Shown one piece after another: positions 1-8,449 of a DNA stretch of 64,000 nucleotides (positions are counted from its first letter, which is position 1; each line of letters opens with the position of its first letter). The position numbers and the translations under genes are program-made. The stretch is from Chelatococcus sp. HY11. Lineage in GTDB: Bacteria; Pseudomonadota; Alphaproteobacteria; Rhizobiales; Beijerinckiaceae. The notes beneath the pieces were generated by a model. The model saw only the letters and a program-made list of their open reading frames with translations. It had not been told where the DNA came from and ran no database searches. The DNA lies in NCBI RefSeq assembly GCF_018398335.1, contig NZ_JAHBRX010000002.1:806001-870000 (forward strand), in the 5' to 3' direction.

Positions 1-152
1 GCCGAGACCAAAAGGTCAGCATCGCCGTGATCGCCAGTCACCATCACCATCTGGACAGGCGTCAGCCGGCTGTAGCCCCTCGCCTCAAGGGCGGAAGCCA
101 GAGCGGGGTGGATCGTCGTGGGCAATGATGCCTGGTCGTCGGTCGTGGTCAT
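1..152 (-). CDS. DEAD-box RNA helicase, N-terminal fragment
   Basis: The ATG at 152 (minus strand) opens a frame that runs off the left edge, giving about 50 residues. The segment HPALASALEARGYSRLTPVQ is the Q-motif of DEAD-box helicases (aromatic/hydrophobic residue, L..AL...GY, TPVQ). It is followed by DADLLVSA, which leads into Walker A (motif I), lying outside the window. These enzymes unwind short RNA duplexes using ATP in the cytoplasm, in ribosome assembly or RNA turnover. Only the N-terminus is present, so the subtype (RhlE, DbpA, CsdA) cannot be decided. It is a housekeeping gene marking the edge of the catabolic region. Confidence 0.8.
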   Translation of the reverse strand, partial: MTTTDDQASLPTTIHPALASALEARGYSRLTPVQMVMVTGDHGDADLLVS

Positions 153-409
153 GATAGCGGCCTCTGTGTCGAAGCCGCATAGCACAGCAAGTTCGCAGGC
201 ACCTAATGGCCGTTCATTGGCGCTAAGCCGAGGCCCCCGCTCGGCCTCGCGCTTTCAGGCCGTCATTTCGACCGATCGGTGATCCTGTCATGCGGGACTT
301 GAAGGCGATCATGGCCATGTGCGGCATCAGCCCCTCAATCCGGCGGACCTTGGCCGGGTTGTTCATTGGTCGGCCGCGAAAGCAATCGGCCGGGATATTC
401 AACTCTCCT
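153..409. other. Intergenic region between helicase and alpha-hydroxy-acid oxidase genes
   Basis: These 257 bases hold no gene I can support. A GC-rich inverted repeat with 7-bp arms (CGAGGCC and GGCCTCG, 229-249) lies downstream of the minus-strand oxidase and could slow transcription, but no T-run follows it. A 66-codon minus frame (223-423) overlaps the oxidase stop, has no recognisable product, and I do not call it. Confidence 0.4.
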
Positions 410-1600
410 CTATGAAAACCCAACCAGTGCGCTCACGTTGGGTCGAGCCTCACGCAAGGAGACGCATGCCATGTGGCGCTTCTTGATGTCTTCGACGGAT
501 GTGACGCCCGCGAGCGCCATGCTCATGGTGAGCTCCTTCCTCAGCATCTCGAGAACGGCGATGACGCCGTCCGCTCCGGCCGAGGCAAGACCATAGGCGT
601 AACTTCGACCCAATAGGCAGCCGTCCGCGCCCAGCGCCAGGGCTTTGAGCAAATGACTGCCGCGCCTGATGCCGCTGTCGAAGAGGATTTCGACTTCGCC
701 GGAATAACGGCTCGCAATTACGGGCAGGGCCGCGATCGAGGACATGACGCCGTCGAGCTGCCTCCCTCCATGGTTACTGACGACCACGCCGTCGGCACCG
801 ATGCCGATGGCACGCGCCACATCTTCGGGATCGGTGACACCCTTCACCACCACCCGTCCCGGCCAGCGCTTCACCACAGCCTCGATATCGCTCCAAGTGA
901 GATCGGTCTTGAGCTGCCGCGACATGTAGGCTGCCTGCGCGATGAGCCCGCTGCCGACGCCATCCCAATGCGCGAAGTTGCCGAGCCCCCGTCCCAATGA
1001 ACGCCAGGACCGCGCGAACCATCGGGGGTGCATAGCGCAATCGAGCAGCATGCTGAGGGGCGGCCGGGCCGCCGACCTATATCCGTTCCGCAGGTCCCGA
1101 TCACGCATGCCCGGATGGGTGGTGTCGACGGTGATGACAAGGTTCCTGAACCCCGCCGCCGTGGCGCGCGCGAGAATTTCCTCCGTTCGGCCGGGGTCCT
1201 TGAGCACATAGAGCTGAAAGGCATCCCCGTCGCCGACCTCCGGCATCACCTCCTCGATGCTGCACACCGAGAAACTCGACAGGCAGGCACCGATACCGGC
1301 CGCGTGCGCGGCCTGAAAAGCCAGGATCTCCCCTTGCGGATAGAGCATGCCAAGCGATCCGATCGGCGCAAGCGCCACGGGAAAAGGCGCGGTATGACCA
1401 AGCACAGGCCCAGCCGGATCCACCTTTTCGCCGCGTAGCACCTTCTGGCGAATGTAGATCTCCTCGAAATCCGCCGTATTGCGGGCGAGCGTCGATTCAT
1501 CGAGCGCGCCGCCATCGACATATTCGAAGAGCGTCCGTGGCAGGATGGATTGCGCCGTAAGGCGATAGTCGTGCACGGATGCCGCCGTTCGCCTCAGCAT
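410..1600 (-). CDS. FMN-dependent alpha-hydroxy-acid dehydrogenase (LldD / glycolate-oxidase family)
   Basis: Product of 396 aa, a cytoplasmic or membrane-associated TIM-barrel flavoenzyme oxidising an L-2-hydroxy acid (lactate, glycolate, mandelate or a relative) to the 2-oxo acid. Family signatures are present: the N-terminal RTLFEYVDGGA segment, the substrate/FMN motif SNHGGRQLD with catalytic His277 and Arg280, VVVKGV with the FMN-binding Lys, and the phosphate-binding LFDSGIRRG and GADGCLLGR. Length is normal. I use the ATG at 1600 because GGGAGGA lies just upstream. A TTG at 1618 in the same frame would put that Shine-Dalgarno inside the gene. It follows the RraA-type gene by 41 bp on the same strand, so the two probably form one transcript from the 2421-2449 promoter. 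The substrate is not readable. Confidence 0.85.
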   Translation of the reverse strand: MLRRTAASVHDYRLTAQSILPRTLFEYVDGGALDESTLARNTADFEEIYIRQKVLRGEKVDPAGPVLGHTAPFPVALAPIGSLGMLYPQGEILAFQAAHAAGIGACLSSFSVCSIEEVMPEVGDGDAFQLYVLKDPGRTEEILARATAAGFRNLVITVDTTHPGMRDRDLRNGYRSAARPPLSMLLDCAMHPRWFARSWRSLGRGLGNFAHWDGVGSGLIAQAAYMSRQLKTDLTWSDIEAVVKRWPGRVVVKGVTDPEDVARAIGIGADGVVVSNHGGRQLDGVMSSIAALPVIASRYSGEVEILFDSGIRRGSHLLKALALGADGCLLGRSYAYGLASAGADGVIAVLEMLRKELTMSMALAGVTSVEDIKKRHMACVSLREARPNVSALVGFS

Positions 1601-1641
1601 CGCCGAAAGTCCTCCCAAAACCGTGCCTGTCCGGTCACCGT

Positions 1642-2394
1642 TCAGCCACTGACGGATTGGGCTTGCGCCGCTTTCCAGGCCTCGAACTCACCGCGTGCAT
1701 CCTCGGCCAGCGGATAATAACGCCGGAGATCCCCACCCTCGAGCAGACGGATGCGGGAATAGTCCTCCCATTCGTGCCAGATCGAGCCCTTCTGCAGGAG
1801 CTCCTCAGCGGCGACGGCTGGCACGGCGATCGCCCCGTCGTCATCCGCGACGATGATATCGCCCGGCAGAACGAGCACGCCTCCACAGGCCACCGGAACG
1901 TTCACGGCAAACGGCATGAGATCGGTCTGGGTATGGAAATTCGGCGTGAAGCCACGCACCCACAGCGGCACCTCGAGCTTGCTGACATTGGGGAAATCGC
2001 GGATGCACCCGTCAACGACCATGCCCGCTCCGCCCCGGCCCTTGAAGTAGGCGAGCATCATCTCGCCGAAAATGCCGGCGGTCATGCAGCCCCTCGCATC
2101 GACCACGACGATGTCGCCCGGCTCGGTCTGATAGAGCACATGCCGGTGAAGCTGCGCCTCGGGATTCCCGTACTCGTCGTCCCCATAGACGTCCCGTCGT
2201 TTCGGCATGAACTGCAAGGTCAGCGCCGGCCCGGCGACGGTGCGCCCCGGCTCATGCGCTCTTGCAGGCCCGGCCATGAAGACGTTCTGATAGCCCATGC
2301 GATAGATGACGCTCGAGAGCTTCGCTGTGCCGATGTCCTTCAAGCCCTCGACGAGTTCCGCCCTGGGTCTATTGATCGTGGGGATTGGCTGCAT
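1642..2394 (-). CDS. RraA-family protein (HMG/oxaloacetate-type aldolase or decarboxylase fold)
   Basis: Product of 250 aa with the RraA/dimethylmenaquinone-methyltransferase-like fold. The loop GGAGMVVDGCIRDFPNV carries the G-x-x-x-x-D-G-x-x-R-D signature with Arg132 and Asp133. In characterised relatives (4-hydroxy-4-methyl-2-oxoglutarate aldolase) these bind the 2-oxo acid and the divalent metal. It is longer than E. coli RraA (about 160 aa) because of a C-terminal tail (about 190-250), as is common in catabolic members. GGAGGAAACC directly precedes the ATG. It is the first gene of the leftward unit and faces the binding-protein gene at 2641 across a shared operator region. RNase E inhibition is unlikely; retro-aldol or decarboxylation of a sugar-acid intermediate is more plausible, as an inference from context. 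Confidence 0.8.
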   Translation of the reverse strand: MQPIPTINRPRAELVEGLKDIGTAKLSSVIYRMGYQNVFMAGPARAHEPGRTVAGPALTLQFMPKRRDVYGDDEYGNPEAQLHRHVLYQTEPGDIVVVDARGCMTAGIFGEMMLAYFKGRGGAGMVVDGCIRDFPNVSKLEVPLWVRGFTPNFHTQTDLMPFAVNVPVACGGVLVLPGDIIVADDDGAIAVPAVAAEELLQKGSIWHEWEDYSRIRLLEGGDLRRYYPLAEDARGEFEAWKAAQAQSVSG

Positions 2395-2419
2395 GGTTTC
2401 CTCCGGTTCCTTGTTTTAG

Positions 2420-2431
2420 ATATCTAGATAT
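2420..2431. promoter_or_regulatory. Palindromic operator ATATCTAGATAT, copy 1
   Basis: Perfect 12-bp palindrome in an AT-rich patch of a GC-rich genome, overlapping the candidate -10 of the leftward promoter. An 11/12 copy lies at 2602-2613 in front of the rightward gene. Both fit sites for a dimeric regulator; the GntR/FCD protein at 6750 is the closest candidate (inference). Confidence 0.6.
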
Positions 2432-2449
2432 GTTGACATTTTCTGTCAA
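2421..2449 (-). promoter_or_regulatory. Candidate promoter for the leftward RraA/oxidase unit
   Basis: On the minus strand TTGACA (2449-2444) is a consensus -35. A hexamer TAGATA (2426-2421) stands 17 bases downstream. The ATATCTAGATAT palindrome (2420-2431) covers this -10, as expected for repression. The same TTGACA is one arm of a perfect inverted repeat TTGACA-TTTTC-TGTCAA (2433-2449). Confidence 0.5.
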
Positions 2450-2579
2450 TACGAAGGCCCGTCTTCGGCCGCACCTAAAATCGGGGGCCATAGAAATCAA
2501 TATAAATATCTGAAATATATACGTATTATTTGAACAGCTGGTAACGCACCCGTCGGCGAACGCGAGGATCCCCACCCAC

Positions 2580-2608
2580 TTGACGAGAAAATTTTGCGAA
2601 GATATCTA
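2580..2608 (+). promoter_or_regulatory. Candidate promoter for the rightward cassette-1 operon
   Basis: TTGACG (2580-2585) is followed after 17 bases by TATCTA (2603-2608). The -10 is weak, but it lies inside the second copy of the ATATCTAGATA(T) operator, mirroring the leftward promoter. The ATG of the binding-protein gene is 32 bases downstream with GGGAGG as ribosome binding site. Confidence 0.4.
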
Positions 2609-2613
2609 GATAA
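2602..2613. promoter_or_regulatory. Palindromic operator ATATCTAGATAA, copy 2
   Basis: Matches the perfect palindrome at 2420-2431 at 11 of 12 positions and overlaps the candidate -10 of the rightward promoter. Two near-identical sites about 180 bp apart at both ends of one divergent promoter region suggest co-repression, perhaps with looping. Confidence 0.6.
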
Positions 2614-2640
2614 GTAGAAAACAAACGGGAGGACGCGCCA

Positions 2641-4206
2641 ATGACAACGTCGGGCATCAGCAGGCGGGCATTGCTGAAGTCAGGAGTAAGCGCAGGAGTT
2701 TTGGTAGCAGGGTTGCCGGCCTTGGCTCAGGAGGCGCCGAAACGCGGCGGGACCATCGTGGCCTCGACCGACGTGCAGCCTCGCAGCCTTGATCCGGTGA
2801 TGGGCAACGCGCCGACAAGCGACCGTTATACGACCGGGCATATCTTCGACACCCTTCTGATCCAGGAAGAAGACGGAAGCCTCTCCCCTTCGCTCGCGAA
2901 ATCCTGGGACGTCACCGACGATGGACGCGGCATCGTCTTTCATCTGCGCGAGGGCATCAAGTTCCATGATGGCACGCCCTTCAACGCTGAGGCAGTCAAG
3001 GTCAATCTCGATCGCACACGCGATCCAGCCGTCGGCGCCACACGCGCTGTCGATCTTCTCGGCATCAAGGCGGTCGAGGTGGTGGATGATCTGACCGTCA
3101 AGATCGTTCTTGATGGGATCAATGCCGGTATGCTCGCGGCCTTCTCGGTCGAGCCGGGCATGATGTCCTCGCCCAAGGCACTCAAGGCGAACAGCGTCGC
3201 GGACTACGGGCTCAAGCCTGTCGGCACGGGGCCTTTCGTGTTCCAGAACTGGGTGGTGGGGAGCCACGTCGACTTGCGCCGCAACGAATCCTACTGGCGC
3301 CAGGGCTCCGACGGCAAGGCCCTTCCCTATGCAGACAATCTGCGCGTGCGCTTCATCACCAACCCGGCCGTGAAGCTGATCGAGGTGAAAGCCGGCTCCG
3401 TGCATGTGGCCGACAATATTCCCCCCAATGAGTACCCCGGTATAGAGCGCGACCCCAATCTGTCCCTGCTGAAGGTACCGCCGGGCGTCATGCAGTGGCT
3501 CGCGTTCAATACGCGGCGCGCTCCGATGACCGATCCCCGCGTTCGCCGTGCTGTCAGTCTCGCGGTCGACCGGGCCTTCCTGTTCGATCTCGTGGCGGAC
3601 GGCTATGGAGCGGTCGCGCGCGGGCCCGCCGCGCCCTCCGGTTGGGATTACAATCCGGAACTGCCGAAGATCCCGCCTCACGATGTCGAGGAAGCCCGCC
3701 GCCTCCTGGCCGAGGCGGGCCACGGCAAGGGCCTGAAACTCTCCATGCTGATCATTCAGCGTGAACCGGACACCCAGATCGCCCAGGTCATCCAGCAACA
3801 GCTCGCCGATGTGGGCATCGAGGTCGAGATCAACGCGCCGGATCGCAGCGCCGTCGGCGCCATCCGCCAGTCCGGCGGATGGGATATCTATATGGCGCGT
3901 TTCAATGTCCCGCGGCCGGATCCCGTGCAGATCTATGATTTCCATTACGGACGTAATGCCAATCAGAACTTCTCCCTGATCGAGAGGGATGAGCAATTGT
4001 TCGCCGCCGTCGATGCCGGCCGCACACATCTCGACAGGGATACACGCAAGAAATATTATCTCGACGTGCAGAATATCCTGATCGACAAGTCCTACTATGC
4101 ATTCCTGTTCTTCAGAGATGCTCGCCACGTCGCCCGAAAAAACCTGCGCAATCTGAACGTCGATGGCGGCGGCGTCTGGAATATGGCGGAGGCTTGGCTC
4201 GCATAG
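2641..4206 (+). CDS. ABC transporter substrate-binding protein, family 5 (Dpp/Opp type), cassette 1
   Basis: Product of 521 aa, the normal length for SBP_bac_5 proteins that capture peptides, opines, oligosaccharides or other solutes in the periplasm. The N-terminus has SRRALLKSG, a twin-arginine motif, then a hydrophobic stretch and an Ala-Leu-Ala cleavage region near residue 30, so Tat export is likely. Family features include the N-terminal KRGGTIVAS strand, FHLREGIKFHDGTPFNAE around residues 100-118 (the family hallmark), VGTGPFVFQNW, and DPRVRRAVSLAVDR. It starts the rightward operon under the operator at 2602. The permeases at 7489 and 8450 are its likely partners. No ATPase is encoded nearby, so the energising subunits must come from elsewhere. 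Confidence 0.88.
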   Translation: MTTSGISRRALLKSGVSAGVLVAGLPALAQEAPKRGGTIVASTDVQPRSLDPVMGNAPTSDRYTTGHIFDTLLIQEEDGSLSPSLAKSWDVTDDGRGIVFHLREGIKFHDGTPFNAEAVKVNLDRTRDPAVGATRAVDLLGIKAVEVVDDLTVKIVLDGINAGMLAAFSVEPGMMSSPKALKANSVADYGLKPVGTGPFVFQNWVVGSHVDLRRNESYWRQGSDGKALPYADNLRVRFITNPAVKLIEVKAGSVHVADNIPPNEYPGIERDPNLSLLKVPPGVMQWLAFNTRRAPMTDPRVRRAVSLAVDRAFLFDLVADGYGAVARGPAAPSGWDYNPELPKIPPHDVEEARRLLAEAGHGKGLKLSMLIIQREPDTQIAQVIQQQLADVGIEVEINAPDRSAVGAIRQSGGWDIYMARFNVPRPDPVQIYDFHYGRNANQNFSLIERDEQLFAAVDAGRTHLDRDTRKKYYLDVQNILIDKSYYAFLFFRDARHVARKNLRNLNVDGGGVWNMAEAWLA

Positions 4207-4399
4207 ACCACCGCGACCAAAGCGACCGCAACCAGAACGACCGCGACTTGGCGCCATCACGCCCGTCCGGACCTCGCGCCTCCGGTCTTTCAGTCGTGAA
4301 GACATGGTCGGCGCGAGCCGGAGATCCGACACCGCATAGCCGGCAATCCGCGACTACCGTTTTGCCGGCCGTCAGCAGACATAAGCGAGTTGAGCCATC

Positions 4400-5590
4400 A
4401 TGAAGATCGTCGACTTCCGCGTAACCTGTGCCGCCATTCCGTTGAACGCCAAGTTGCGACACAATCGCGGTGTCCATCCCGGACGTTTTCAGCGCACGAT
4501 CGTCGAGCTCATTACTGATGAGGGCATCGTAGGTCTCGGCGAGGTCGGCGGCGGAGACCAACGGCGCGCGATGGAAAAATTTCGGCCGCACATCATTGGG
4601 CTCGACCCCTTCCATCTCAATACCATCAAGCTGCGCGTGCTGCGTTCGACCTACTATATCTCCAACGCGCTCATTTATGCCGCCATCGAGATGGCCTGTC
4701 TCGATATCCAGGGCAAGGCCCTCGGCCGCCCCGTACATGAACTGCTCGGCGGCGCCATCCGCCAGTCCGTGCCGTTCATTGGCTATCTGTTTTGGCGCTA
4801 CGACAGGCCCGGCGGTGGTGATGATACCTGCGCGGAGGATGTCGCCGAGCATTGCGTCGAGTTGCATGAGACGCTGGGCGTCAAGGCCATGAAGCTCAAG
4901 GCCGGTGTGATGGACCCCGAGGAGGAGGCCCGCGCCATGGAGCTCTGCCGGGCGCGGCTCGGCGACCGTTTCGGGCTGCGCATCGATCCCAACGGGGTCT
5001 GGTCCGTGCCGACCGCGACCAGGATCGGGCAACGCCTCGAGCCGCTCGGCCTGCAGTTCTACGAGGATCCGTCCTGGGGGCTGACGGGCAATGCGGCCGT
5101 GAAGGCCGCGGTGCGCATCCCCATCGCGACCAACATGTATCCCGCCAAGTTCGACGACCTCGCACCGGGCATTCGGCTGGGCGCGGCCGATATCATCCTG
5201 ACCGACCTGCACTACTGGGAAGGTCCGCGCGGCGTCCTGGAGCTCATCGCCGTCTGCCGCACCTTCGGGCTCGGGATGGCCATGCATTCCGGTACGGAGT
5301 TCGGCATCGAGCTGGCGGCCATGATCCATACCGCCGCCTCCATTCCGGAGATGACCTTCGAGGGCGACGCCCACTACCACTATCTGGATGACGACATCAT
5401 CGAGGGCGGAAAGATGGCCTACAAGGACGGCATGCTTGCCGTGCCCCAGGGGCCGGGCCTGGGGGTCGTCATCGACCAGGACAAGCTACGCTTCTACGCC
5501 GAATACTTCGAGAAGATGGGTGACTATTATGGGAGCTGGCCTCGCGACGCCCGGCGCCCTGATTGGGTCCCGATGACCGGCGCGATATGA
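4400..5590 (+). CDS. Enolase-superfamily dehydratase, glucarate-dehydratase-like (cassette 1)
   Basis: Product of 396 aa with the mandelate-racemase/muconate-lactonising fold: alpha+beta capping domain (1-125) and (beta/alpha)7-beta barrel. The catalytic set matches the glucarate dehydratase subgroup: Lys165-x-Lys167 as base, metal ligands Asp196, Glu222 and Asn245 (in IATNM), and the Asp269/His296 dyad (TDLHYWEG, MHSGTEFG). The Asn third ligand and TxxHYW/MHS context separate it from MLE- and galactonate-type members. Expected chemistry is beta-elimination of water from a sugar acid to a 2-keto-3-deoxy acid. About 190 bp separate it from the binding-protein gene; the Ldh_2-type gene follows within 20 bp. 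A paralogue sits at 36783. Substrate is not assignable from sequence. Confidence 0.85.
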   Translation: MKIVDFRVTCAAIPLNAKLRHNRGVHPGRFQRTIVELITDEGIVGLGEVGGGDQRRAMEKFRPHIIGLDPFHLNTIKLRVLRSTYYISNALIYAAIEMACLDIQGKALGRPVHELLGGAIRQSVPFIGYLFWRYDRPGGGDDTCAEDVAEHCVELHETLGVKAMKLKAGVMDPEEEARAMELCRARLGDRFGLRIDPNGVWSVPTATRIGQRLEPLGLQFYEDPSWGLTGNAAVKAAVRIPIATNMYPAKFDDLAPGIRLGAADIILTDLHYWEGPRGVLELIAVCRTFGLGMAMHSGTEFGIELAAMIHTAASIPEMTFEGDAHYHYLDDDIIEGGKMAYKDGMLAVPQGPGLGVVIDQDKLRFYAEYFEKMGDYYGSWPRDARRPDWVPMTGAI

Positions 5591-5609
5591 CGGGGCGGTG
5601 AGAGGAACC

Positions 5610-6728
5610 ATGCCCATGCGGACCAGCCCGTTCAAAGCTGATGATCTCGTCGATATTCTGACCCTGATTTTTCGGGCCGCGGGTTGCGCGGACGACATCG
5701 CCAAAGAGGTGGCGGACGCCCTCGTCGACGCGGATCTCTCCGGCCACGACACCCATGGGTCGCGGCAGGTCGATTTCTATGTCGAGAGGCTGAAACGCGG
5801 CGAGGTCGATGGTCTGGCTCGCCCCACGATCGAAAGCGACATGGGTGGCCTCGTTCGCATTGCGGGCAACCGCGCCTTCGGGCAGATCGCCGGCGCCTTT
5901 GCTGCCCGTCTGGGCGCCGAACGCGCGGCGCGTGATGGAAGCTGCATCGTCTGCCTTTCCGGCTCCGGCCATCTCGGCCGCAATGGTCGCTGGGCTGAAA
6001 TCGCCGCGGATCGCAACGTGGGGTCGCTCCATTTTGGCCAGGGCATCCCGCAGAGCGGGCCAGTAGCCCCGCATGGGGGACGCGAGGGGCGCCTCAACAC
6101 CAACCCGATCGCGCTCGGCCTGCCTGGCGCCACGCCGCACGAGCCGATCGTCCTCGACTGCGCGACGTCGGCGGTGTCGGGCAGCACGATTAAGCAGGCC
6201 CATGATCGAGGGACGTCGCTGGATACGCCATGCCTTGTGAAAACCGACGGCACGGTTACCACCGACCCGGCGGCTTTCATGGCGGGCGATGCCGCCGTCA
6301 TGACCTTCGGCGGCTTCAAGGGCTTCGGCCTTTCGGTCTTCAGCGAGATCCTCTCGACGATCGTCGCGACCGCGGGGGATGCGAGGCCCAGCACCAACAG
6401 CCTGTTCTCCATCTATTTCTCGGTCGAGAAACTGATGTCGCTCGGAGACTACGAAGAACGCCTCGCCGCCTATCGGGACCGCGTCGTGACATGTCCCCCT
6501 TTGCCGGGCGTCGATACGGTCATGCTTCCCGGCGATCGGTCGCGCGAAGCGCGCCGGCGCGCGGCGGAGAGGGGTTTCACGCTGACAGCGGATACAGCAC
6601 AGCACGTGCGCAGGGCCGCGGAAATCGCGGGCGTGTGGAAGGACGTCGCTTACCGCTGCCCGGAACTACGCTATTGGGGGCACGAACCCGCCGCCGGGAA
6701 AGGCGACGGACATGATGGACAAAGGTAG
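5610..6728 (+). CDS. Ldh_2/malate-lactate-type NAD(P)-dependent oxidoreductase
   Basis: Product of about 372 aa of the Ldh_2 (MdH/YlbC/ComC) family, which reduces or oxidises 2-oxo/2-hydroxy acids, imines or ureidoglycolate with NAD(P) using a fold unlike classical LDH. GHDTHGSRQVDFYVERL (about residues 45-60) holds the catalytic His and Arg of the family SHG..R motif. GRLNTNPIALGLPG and FGGFKGFGLSVFSEIL match the nucleotide- and substrate-binding segments. I choose ATG 5610, which has AGAGGA five bases upstream, over the GTG at 5598 or the ATG at 5616. It lies between the dehydratase and the GntR regulator in one direction with gaps of about 20 bp, so it should be co-transcribed. A role on the keto acid made by the dehydratase is an inference. 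Confidence 0.82.
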   Translation: MPMRTSPFKADDLVDILTLIFRAAGCADDIAKEVADALVDADLSGHDTHGSRQVDFYVERLKRGEVDGLARPTIESDMGGLVRIAGNRAFGQIAGAFAARLGAERAARDGSCIVCLSGSGHLGRNGRWAEIAADRNVGSLHFGQGIPQSGPVAPHGGREGRLNTNPIALGLPGATPHEPIVLDCATSAVSGSTIKQAHDRGTSLDTPCLVKTDGTVTTDPAAFMAGDAAVMTFGGFKGFGLSVFSEILSTIVATAGDARPSTNSLFSIYFSVEKLMSLGDYEERLAAYRDRVVTCPPLPGVDTVMLPGDRSREARRRAAERGFTLTADTAQHVRRAAEIAGVWKDVAYRCPELRYWGHEPAAGKGDGHDGQR

Positions 6729-6749
6729 AGAGAGAAAAGGGACAGGCCC

Positions 6750-7481
6750 GTGGTAGCAGCCAGGATCAGCGACCGGCGTAGACTGTCATCGATCGTCGCC
6801 CAGGAGATTACGAAGTGGATCATCAACGGCACGTTGAAGGCCGGGGATGCGCTTCCTCCGGAAGCCGAGATCGTTCGGCAGTTCAACGTAAGCAAACCGA
6901 CGGCGCGCGAGGCTATCGACCATCTCAGTGTCATGGGAATAGTCAAGGTCCAGCAAGGCAAGCAAACAACGGTCAATCCGCTTAACTCGCTGGTTCTGGA
7001 GGATTTCTTTCGCTATGCGGTTCAGACCTACCCCGAAGGGCTCTACGACATCGTGGAACTGCGGCGGGGGCTGGAGACCGAAGCGGCGGCCCTTGCCGCC
7101 GAGCGGATCACGGATGACGAAGTCCAGTTGCTGAAATCACTCGCGGAACGACTGCGGACAGGGCTGCATTCGCCAGCCGAATGGCTTTCGACCGACTACG
7201 AATTTCACGCCGCAATCGTGAGGGCGTCGAAAAACAAGCTGATCCTGCAGACTTTCAATGGCATCAGCGAGCATGTCCGCTATGTGCAGCGCGTCTGCCA
7301 CATGCAGCGGGACATGCGCGTGCCGGACTACAACCTGCGCCTCCACGAAAAGCTCGCCGAGGCCATCATCGCAGGCGATCCGGCACGGACGCGAGCCTTG
7401 ATGTTCGAGCACTTCGGCTATGTCCTGCCCTTCGTCGCGGCCATTGTCAGCGACAAATCCCGACTAAGCGAGATGTTCTGA
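6750..7481 (+). CDS. GntR-family transcriptional regulator, FCD type (cassette 1)
   Basis: Product of 243 aa. Residues 8-75 form the GntR winged helix-turn-helix (IINGTLKAGDALPPEAEIVRQF, then VSKPTAREAIDHL as recognition helix). Residues 95-235 form the all-helical FCD ligand domain, with DYEFHAAI and the LHEKLAEAIIAGD...FEHFGY segment carrying the usual metal/effector residues (Asp, His, His, His). The start is GTG with only a weak purine stretch upstream; no better start is visible. It sits inside the operon, 7 bp before the first permease gene. It is the natural candidate to bind the ATATCTAGATAT palindromes at 2420 and 2602, with a catabolic intermediate as inducer; both points are inference. 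Confidence 0.88.
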   Translation: MVAARISDRRRLSSIVAQEITKWIINGTLKAGDALPPEAEIVRQFNVSKPTAREAIDHLSVMGIVKVQQGKQTTVNPLNSLVLEDFFRYAVQTYPEGLYDIVELRRGLETEAAALAAERITDDEVQLLKSLAERLRTGLHSPAEWLSTDYEFHAAIVRASKNKLILQTFNGISEHVRYVQRVCHMQRDMRVPDYNLRLHEKLAEAIIAGDPARTRALMFEHFGYVLPFVAAIVSDKSRLSEMF

Positions 7482-7488
7482 GACAGCG

Positions 7489-8439
7489 ATGGCCAAGATC
7501 CCGAAATTTCTCCTGAGCCGGCTCGCGCAGATGCTGCCTGTCCTGTTCCTGGCTTCAGTGATCGTCTTCGCGATCACGAACCTGCTGCCTGGAGACCCCA
7601 CCTACGCGCTGCTCGGGGAGACAGCCAGCGAGGCCGAGCGTGAAGCCGCACGCATCCGCTTCGGACTGAACGATCCCTTGCCGGTCCAGTATTTTCGCTG
7701 GCTCACGACCATTCTCGGCGGAGATCTCGGGCGCTCGCTCTACCGCAACCAGTATGTGCTGGACATGCTGATCGGCCGGATTCCCGTCACGCTTCAGCTG
7801 TGTCTCATGTCCATTGCTCTCGCCATCGCCATCGGCGTGCCGGCGGGCGTCGTCGCCGCGAAATGGCGGGGCAGCGCGGCCGACGTCGTCGTCAGCGTTC
7901 TCTCGATGGCGAGCGTTGCGATGCCCTTCTTCTGGGCCGGAATCCTGCTGATCATCGTCTTCTCCCTGCACCTCGGGTGGCTGCCGTCATCCGGATACGT
8001 GCCATTCACGACAGATCCCCTGCGCAACCTCCAGCTCATGATCTTGCCGACGATCACGATCGGAACGTCCTTTGCCGGCTTGATCATGCGGCAGGTGCGC
8101 GGCGCCATGCTCGAAGTCTTGAGCTTCGACTTCATCCGGACGGCACGCGCCAAAGGCGCCTCGGAGATGAGGGTGGTCTTCCGCCACGGCCTGCGTAACG
8201 CGCTGATCCCTGTGATCACCGTCGTCGGGTTGCAGACCGGCGCACTGCTCGGCGGAGCGGTTGTCGTCGAATCCGTGTTCTCCTTGCCGGGGCTCGGCTC
8301 CATGATGGTCGAGAGCATCTTTTCGCGCGACTATCCCGCCATACAAGGGGCCGTGCTCTTCAGCGTCTGCTGCGTTCTTCTGGTCTCCGTTATTGTTGAC
8401 GTGCTTTACGCCGTCGTCGATCCCCGCATCGAATATTGA
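7489..8439 (+). CDS. ABC transporter permease, DppB/OppB type (cassette 1)
   Basis: Product of 316 aa, the usual size for the first permease of Dpp/Opp importers. The N-terminal TM helix is followed by NLLPGDPTYALLG and a periplasmic loop (about 35-95), then five more hydrophobic segments. The cytoplasmic EAA loop RTARAKGASEMRVVFRHGLR (about residues 215-234), which contacts the ATPase, is well conserved. It forms the inner-membrane channel with the product of 8450 and receives substrate from the binding protein at 2641. The next gene starts 10 bp downstream. The absence of dppD/dppF-like genes in the same operon is unusual. Confidence 0.9.
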   Translation: MAKIPKFLLSRLAQMLPVLFLASVIVFAITNLLPGDPTYALLGETASEAEREAARIRFGLNDPLPVQYFRWLTTILGGDLGRSLYRNQYVLDMLIGRIPVTLQLCLMSIALAIAIGVPAGVVAAKWRGSAADVVVSVLSMASVAMPFFWAGILLIIVFSLHLGWLPSSGYVPFTTDPLRNLQLMILPTITIGTSFAGLIMRQVRGAMLEVLSFDFIRTARAKGASEMRVVFRHGLRNALIPVITVVGLQTGALLGGAVVVESVFSLPGLGSMMVESIFSRDYPAIQGAVLFSVCCVLLVSVIVDVLYAVVDPRIEY

Positions 8440-8449
8440 GGAGGATGCA

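Noticed and set aside
223-423. A 66-codon minus-strand gene downstream of the oxidase
   Set aside because: It overlaps the oxidase stop, has no usable ribosome binding site and no recognisable product.
2433-2449. TTGACA-TTTTC-TGTCAA as a separate operator
   Set aside because: One arm is simply the -35 of the leftward promoter, and no second copy was seen. I keep it only as a remark.
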